Made by a program: the position numbers and the translations under genes. A model generated the notes under the pieces. The model made no database searches. It was not told the DNA's origin and saw nothing but the letters and a program-made list of their open reading frames with translations. From NCBI GenBank assembly GCA_012932295.1, contig JAAONU010000123.1, forward strand, positions 5,022,001 through 5,086,000: a DNA stretch of 64,000 nucleotides, read 5' to 3'. Below, in pieces: positions 51,901 to 57,900 of the stretch. The stretch is from Cyclina sinensis. Lineage: Eukaryota > Mollusca > Bivalvia > Venerida > Veneridae. How positions within the stretch are numbered: the stretch's first letter is position 1; each line of letters begins with the position of its first letter.

Positions 51901-54900
51901 TTCATTTATGGACCAATATCTTTGATATTCAGTATATAGGTTCCTTGCATGAACATCTACCCATGGGTAGGGTTTGAGGTCACTGGGTCAAGGTCAAGGT
52001 CACCATAGCTTATAATAGATATTTCTACTTTCTGTCATGGAGCCTTTATTTATTGACTGATATTTTACATATTTGGTTTGTAGGCACTTACATATTTTCA
52101 ATTAAAAAATGAAATACTGCTAAGCAGCAAACCTACAGCCAAAGTACTCAGGTGAGCGATTCAGGGCCATCATGGCCCTCTTGTCTATGTATAATAAAGC
52201 TAAGGGTTCTTAATTAGAAAAAAAATGAGCTAATGGATTTCAAAGTTTAATACATATATTTACATGTAGTTATATATGTTATGACAAGATTATGACTATT
52301 ACACTTTTAGCTATGACATGACTGTGGCTTTTATGTTTTTAGTTATGACATGACCATTGTAATATGATTTACTTATGATTTGACCATTACAATTGTCTGT
52401 TTAATAATAATATAACCATAAATATTATATGTTAAGTTATGAAAATGATAAGTTATGGCATGACATTGGCTTCCTTATGTGTTGTTATGAATTAACATCT
52501 AGATATGAAATAATCATGACTTTTGTATATGACTTTTGTATGATAAGTTATGACATGTCCATGTCTATTTATATTTACATTTGATGTGACCATAGCTGTT
52601 TATGCTCCCCGAAGGGAGAGCATATAATGGCCGCTTTGTCCATCCATATGTCCGTCTGTATGTCCGCCCGTCCGTCCCTCTGCATTTTCTTGTCAGGGAC
52701 ATAATTCTGAAACTACAAGAGGTATCAACAAGAAACTTTGTTGGTAGATTGTCTGTCTGTATGTCCATCCATATGTCTGTACGTCAGTCTGTCTGTCCGT
52801 CTGCATTTTCTTGTCCAGGACATAACTCTGAAACTACAAGAAGTATCAACAAGAAACTTTGTAGATAGATAGATCTTATTGAGTAGAAGTGCAGTGCATG
52901 AGAACCATAACTCTGCATTGCCTAATTTTTGAGTTATTGCCCTTTGTTCATTTTTACACTTTGAACTTTATTTGGGACATAACTCTGAAACTACAAGATG
53001 TATCAAAAACCTCTGGTCTACCTGTCATTAGCCTACTTCAGTGACTATGACACTGTCTGGATAGGACTGCCACTGTCTGAGTTGATAGAAAACTAAAGAA
53101 TAAAATGGTACCTGTCTTCCATTCTTCATTTAATGTTTAAAAAGTTTTAACCTCTTTCAGCAACTACCAATAATATCTTTATGCTGAATGTGGCAAAGAC
53201 TTTATGGACACACTATTCTGTGTCCAAAACCTATTCGGGGAGCTTCACCCGGTTCGACTGGCTCTTGTTTGTTTTGGTTATGACATGACAATGACTTTTG
53301 TATGTTTAGTTATAACATGACCATTACCAGTTCATGTCAAGTTATGAAAATGTTAAGTTATGGCATGACCATGAAGTCATATGTTTAGTTATGAATTAAC
53401 CATGACTATTGAATATTTAGATATGACATGACTGTGACTTTTATATGTTTAGTAATGACATGACCATGGCTATTAATATTTATATATGACATGACCATAA
53501 CTTTTATATGTTTAGTTATGACATGACCATGGTTATTAATATTTATATATGACATGACCATCACTTTTGTATGTTTAGTTATGACATGACCATAACTTTT
53601 GTATGTTTAGTTATGACATTACCATTGCTATTAATATTTATATATGACATGACCATGACAGTTTTTGTTTAGTTATGACATGAGCATGACTGTTAATATT
53701 TAGTTATGTCATGACCATGACTTTTGTATGTTTAAATATGACATGACCATGACTTTTTTATGGTTAGTTATGGCATGACCATGGCTATCAATATTTAGTT
53801 ATGACATGACCATGACTGTTAATATTTAGTTATGTCAGCACCATGAATTTGTATTTTTAGTTATGACATGACCATGGTGAGAGTCTGTGAGAGTCTGGCC
53901 AGAAGATGGCGGGACTGCAGTGATGATCAGCTAGCTCAGTTCACCTACACAGATATACAGGGATTTTTACCCCAGCAAGTGGAACTGTTCCTTGCAACAT
54001 TCCTCAACTTTGTACGTTTTTGTTGTTGTAACTTACAAAAGAAAAGCTTAATAATAAGTTGCAGTGTCCGTTTATTTTTCAGTGTAAAACTTTGTTTCAT
54101 ATTAAATGTTAAATCGATTAAGTTTAGCAGTTCACCTAAAACATTTTAAAACTTCATTTCTTTAATTAATCAATTATGCTAACATTGAAGAGTTTACAAA
54201 AGTAGTGCTATGCTATTGTTTATGGGAATATTTCCATGTGACAGGACATATACAATTCTAGATTATAAGTCAGCAGGCTGAAAATTTTGCAAATTTATGA
54301 TTGTGGGAAGTTTAATTGTTGCTTATTCAATGCTACTTACTTTTTAGATGCAATTTTCAGAGAAAGAAATTTTCACAAAAAGAAACAAATTTTCATTTGC
54401 AAACTGCAATTATATTGTCTTTTGCGAAAACAGTATGTAATTTTTACAAGTGTGCTTGTAAGTTTACCTTGACTATGAAGCAAAGATTGATTTGTTTTTT
54501 TATCATTATTCATGACTGAACCAACATTATAAGAGATATGGAGCCAAAAATTTATATCACATACCATTTCACAACTGTGTGGACTTTTATCATGGCATAT
54601 CATCTTTTGTCTTATCTGGAACTTTTGTTACCTTTTTGAATGCCCAGATAGTTTTAAATCAATAGCTATTACACTGGTAAAAATGATTTCAGGATCCACT
54701 GTCTCATGCCAAAATCAAGAAGATGGCCGAAACTTACAGACTGAATGATGTGCGAAACTCTGAAATCAAATTTAGGTAGTATATTTTTTAAATTTTACTA
54801 TGAAAAACATTAGAGAAAAAAGTGGTTATTCTGTTGTTATTGGTTTTTTGTGTCGCCTGCTACAAAGTAGCCGCGACATTCAGGGATCACTTCTCCATCG

Positions 54901-57900
54901 TCTTTCCGTCCATCTGTCCATCAGTCACAAAACTTGTCCGAACTACTCCTCAGAAACTACAGGTGCAATTGCATCCAAACTTTACAGGAATGATCAGTAC
55001 CAAGTCTAGTTATGCATATCGTAGGCATTTTCCAGTCCAATGATTTTTGTCAGAGTTACATTGTATGGCCCTTTAATGATTTTTATTATCCCCCCGTCAA
55101 AGGCGGAGGGGATATTAGGAGTGCCCTTCGTCCGTCCGTGTGTCCGTGCGTCCGTCCGAAACAATTTTGTCCGGAGCATAACTTCAAAACTACTTGAGGG
55201 ATTTTATTCAAACTTCATACACTGACAGAGCACATTGGTAGGTAGTGCAGTGTGCAAGTCCAATAACTCTACCTTGCCTTTTTTTAGAGTTATTCCACTT
55301 TATCAAATTTACTTGATAAATTTTGTCCGGAGCATAACTCCAAAACTGCTAGAGGGATTTTATTCAAACTTCATACACTGACAGAGCACATTAATAGGTA
55401 GTGCAGTGTGCAAGAATAATAACTCTACCTTGCCTATTTTTAGAGTTATTCCCCTTTATCAGAATTACTTGATAAATTTTGTCCAGAGCATAACTCTAAA
55501 ACTACTTGAGGGATTTTATTCAAACTTCATACACTGACAGAGCACATTGGTAGGTAGTGCAGTGTGCAATAACAATAACTCTGCCTTGCCTATTTTTAGA
55601 GTTATTCCCCTTTATCAGAATTACTTAATAAATTTTGTCCGGAGCATAACTCCAAAACTACTTGAGGGATTTTATTCAAATTTCATACACTGACAGAGCA
55701 CATTGGTAGGTAGTGCAGTGTGCATGTCCAATAACTCTACCTTGCCTATTTTTTAGAGTTATTCCCCTTTATCAGATTTACTTGTTTACATTTTAAAAAT
55801 CCCAGCATATACATGTTTATCTAATTCTTGAATTCTTGAACTTATTATCCCCGCGAAAGGAGGAGGGGATATTAGAAATGGTCTCTGTCTGTCCATGCGT
55901 GCATCCATTCCAGTTTTGTCGGGAGCATAACTCCAAAAGTACTTGAGTGATTTTCTTCAAACTTCATATACTGAAAGAGCACATTTGGAGAAGGTGCATT
56001 GTGTAAGAATAATAACTCTACCTTGCCTACTTTTAGAATTATTTCCCTTTATCAGATTTAATTTAAAAACTTTGTCCGAAGCATAACTCAAAAAGTGCTT
56101 GAGCGATTTTCTTCAAACTTAATACACTGACATAGCACATTGGTAGGAAGTGCAGTTTGCAAGAACAATAACTCTACCTTGCCTATTTTTTGTGGGATTT
56201 TCTTCAAACATTATTACAATGAGTGTTTGAAAGTACAACCTTCAGGTAGCTTCTTCCCGGCGGGGGGATTAACCATGTGTAACATGGCTCTTGTTTTTAA
56301 AGTTTGTCCAGACTACTTCTCTTATACTACTAAAGCAATTTAAATGAAATGTTACAGGATTGATAGGTAACTTAAGTACTTGTGCATATCTAACAGGTTT
56401 TTTGGTTGAATGATTTTTGGCCGAGTTATGGCCCATGAATAAAAAAAATGCGTTTTAGCCTACAAACTGTTCAATCACCTCAATAATACTGTTTAATTGG
56501 CTATCATCAGGCGACACATGTGATCACTGATCCCCCTTGTTTTAGCTCACCTGAGCCGTAGGCTCATGGTGAGCTATTTGGATCGAATAATGTCCGTTGT
56601 CCATCGTCTGTTGTCCGTCGGACATCAGCACTTAGTTTGTTAACACTCTAGTGGTCACATTTTTGCCTCAATTGTCGTGAAACTTAGTCAGGATGTGTGC
56701 CCCAGTAATTACTCGGACAGGTTGAACATGGGTTATCTAGGATGAAAAACCAGGTCACATGGCCCAAAAATAGAAGAAACTTGTTAACACTCTAGAGGCT
56801 ACTTTTTCAGTCCAAATATCCTAGAAATTTGTCAGTAAGGTTTTTCCAATGATTTCTAGCTCAGGTTCGAATATGGGTCATTTGGGGTCAAAAACTAGGT
56901 CACAGAGCCTAAATATGGAAAACCTTGTTAACACTCCAGAGGTAACAATTTCCATCCAAATAGACTGGAAGTTTGTCAGAAAAGTTGTTTCGATGATTTC
57001 TAGCTCAGGTTTGAATATGGGTCGTCTGGGTTAAAAAACTAGGTCACAGAGCCCAAAAATAGAAAAACTTTGTTAACACTCTAGAGGCTACATTATCAGT
57101 CCAAATGACCTTGAAATTTCTCAGAAAGGTTGCCTCGATAATTTTCAGCTAAAATTTGAATACAGGTCATAAGGGGTCAAAAACCAGATCACAGAGCCCA
57201 AATCTTGAAAAACCTTGTTAAAACTCTAGAGGTAACAATTTCAGTCCAAATAACCTGGAAATTTGTCAGAAGGCTTGTTTCGATGATTGCTAGCTCAAGT
57301 TTGAATTTGGGTCATCTGGCGTCAATTAACCAGGTCCATAACAACTTTGTTAAAAGCAGACATACTCAGGTGAGCGATATAGGGCCATCATGGCCCTCTT
57401 GTTTGAACATTAAAATTTATTTTTTAATTTTGTGTAAAGCTTCTTCCAAATGATAGGCCTGTAAATCAATGGAGAACCTAGCAGACTATCTACCTAGAAT
57501 ACTCTCTGATATTACAATGGTCCTTCCATTTGGATTCCTCTGCTTTCATCGCTATTTGCTTGTTTGGTATGGTGATAATTAAGCCTAATTATTTGCAACA
57601 ATGGTAGTCCGATTACATATTTAGTTTAGCAACATGTTTTGTTAACAACATTGTTTGTTTTTTGATAATCCTAACTTTTAAATTAATATGTAAGTGACAA
57701 TTTTCACAACTAATTGTCAAGACTATCACAAAGAGAAACAAGGATAAAGTTAGAGGATTCCAGCTGTAGGACCTATGTGCAATTTGGTCTACCTTTGATG
57801 TTATCTGAGTAAGGGAGATAATTTGTTATCATGAATGTCCCTCATTGTTCTACAGATAACACTTATGATGAAACAAACACTTTGTTCAAAAAACACCTTG

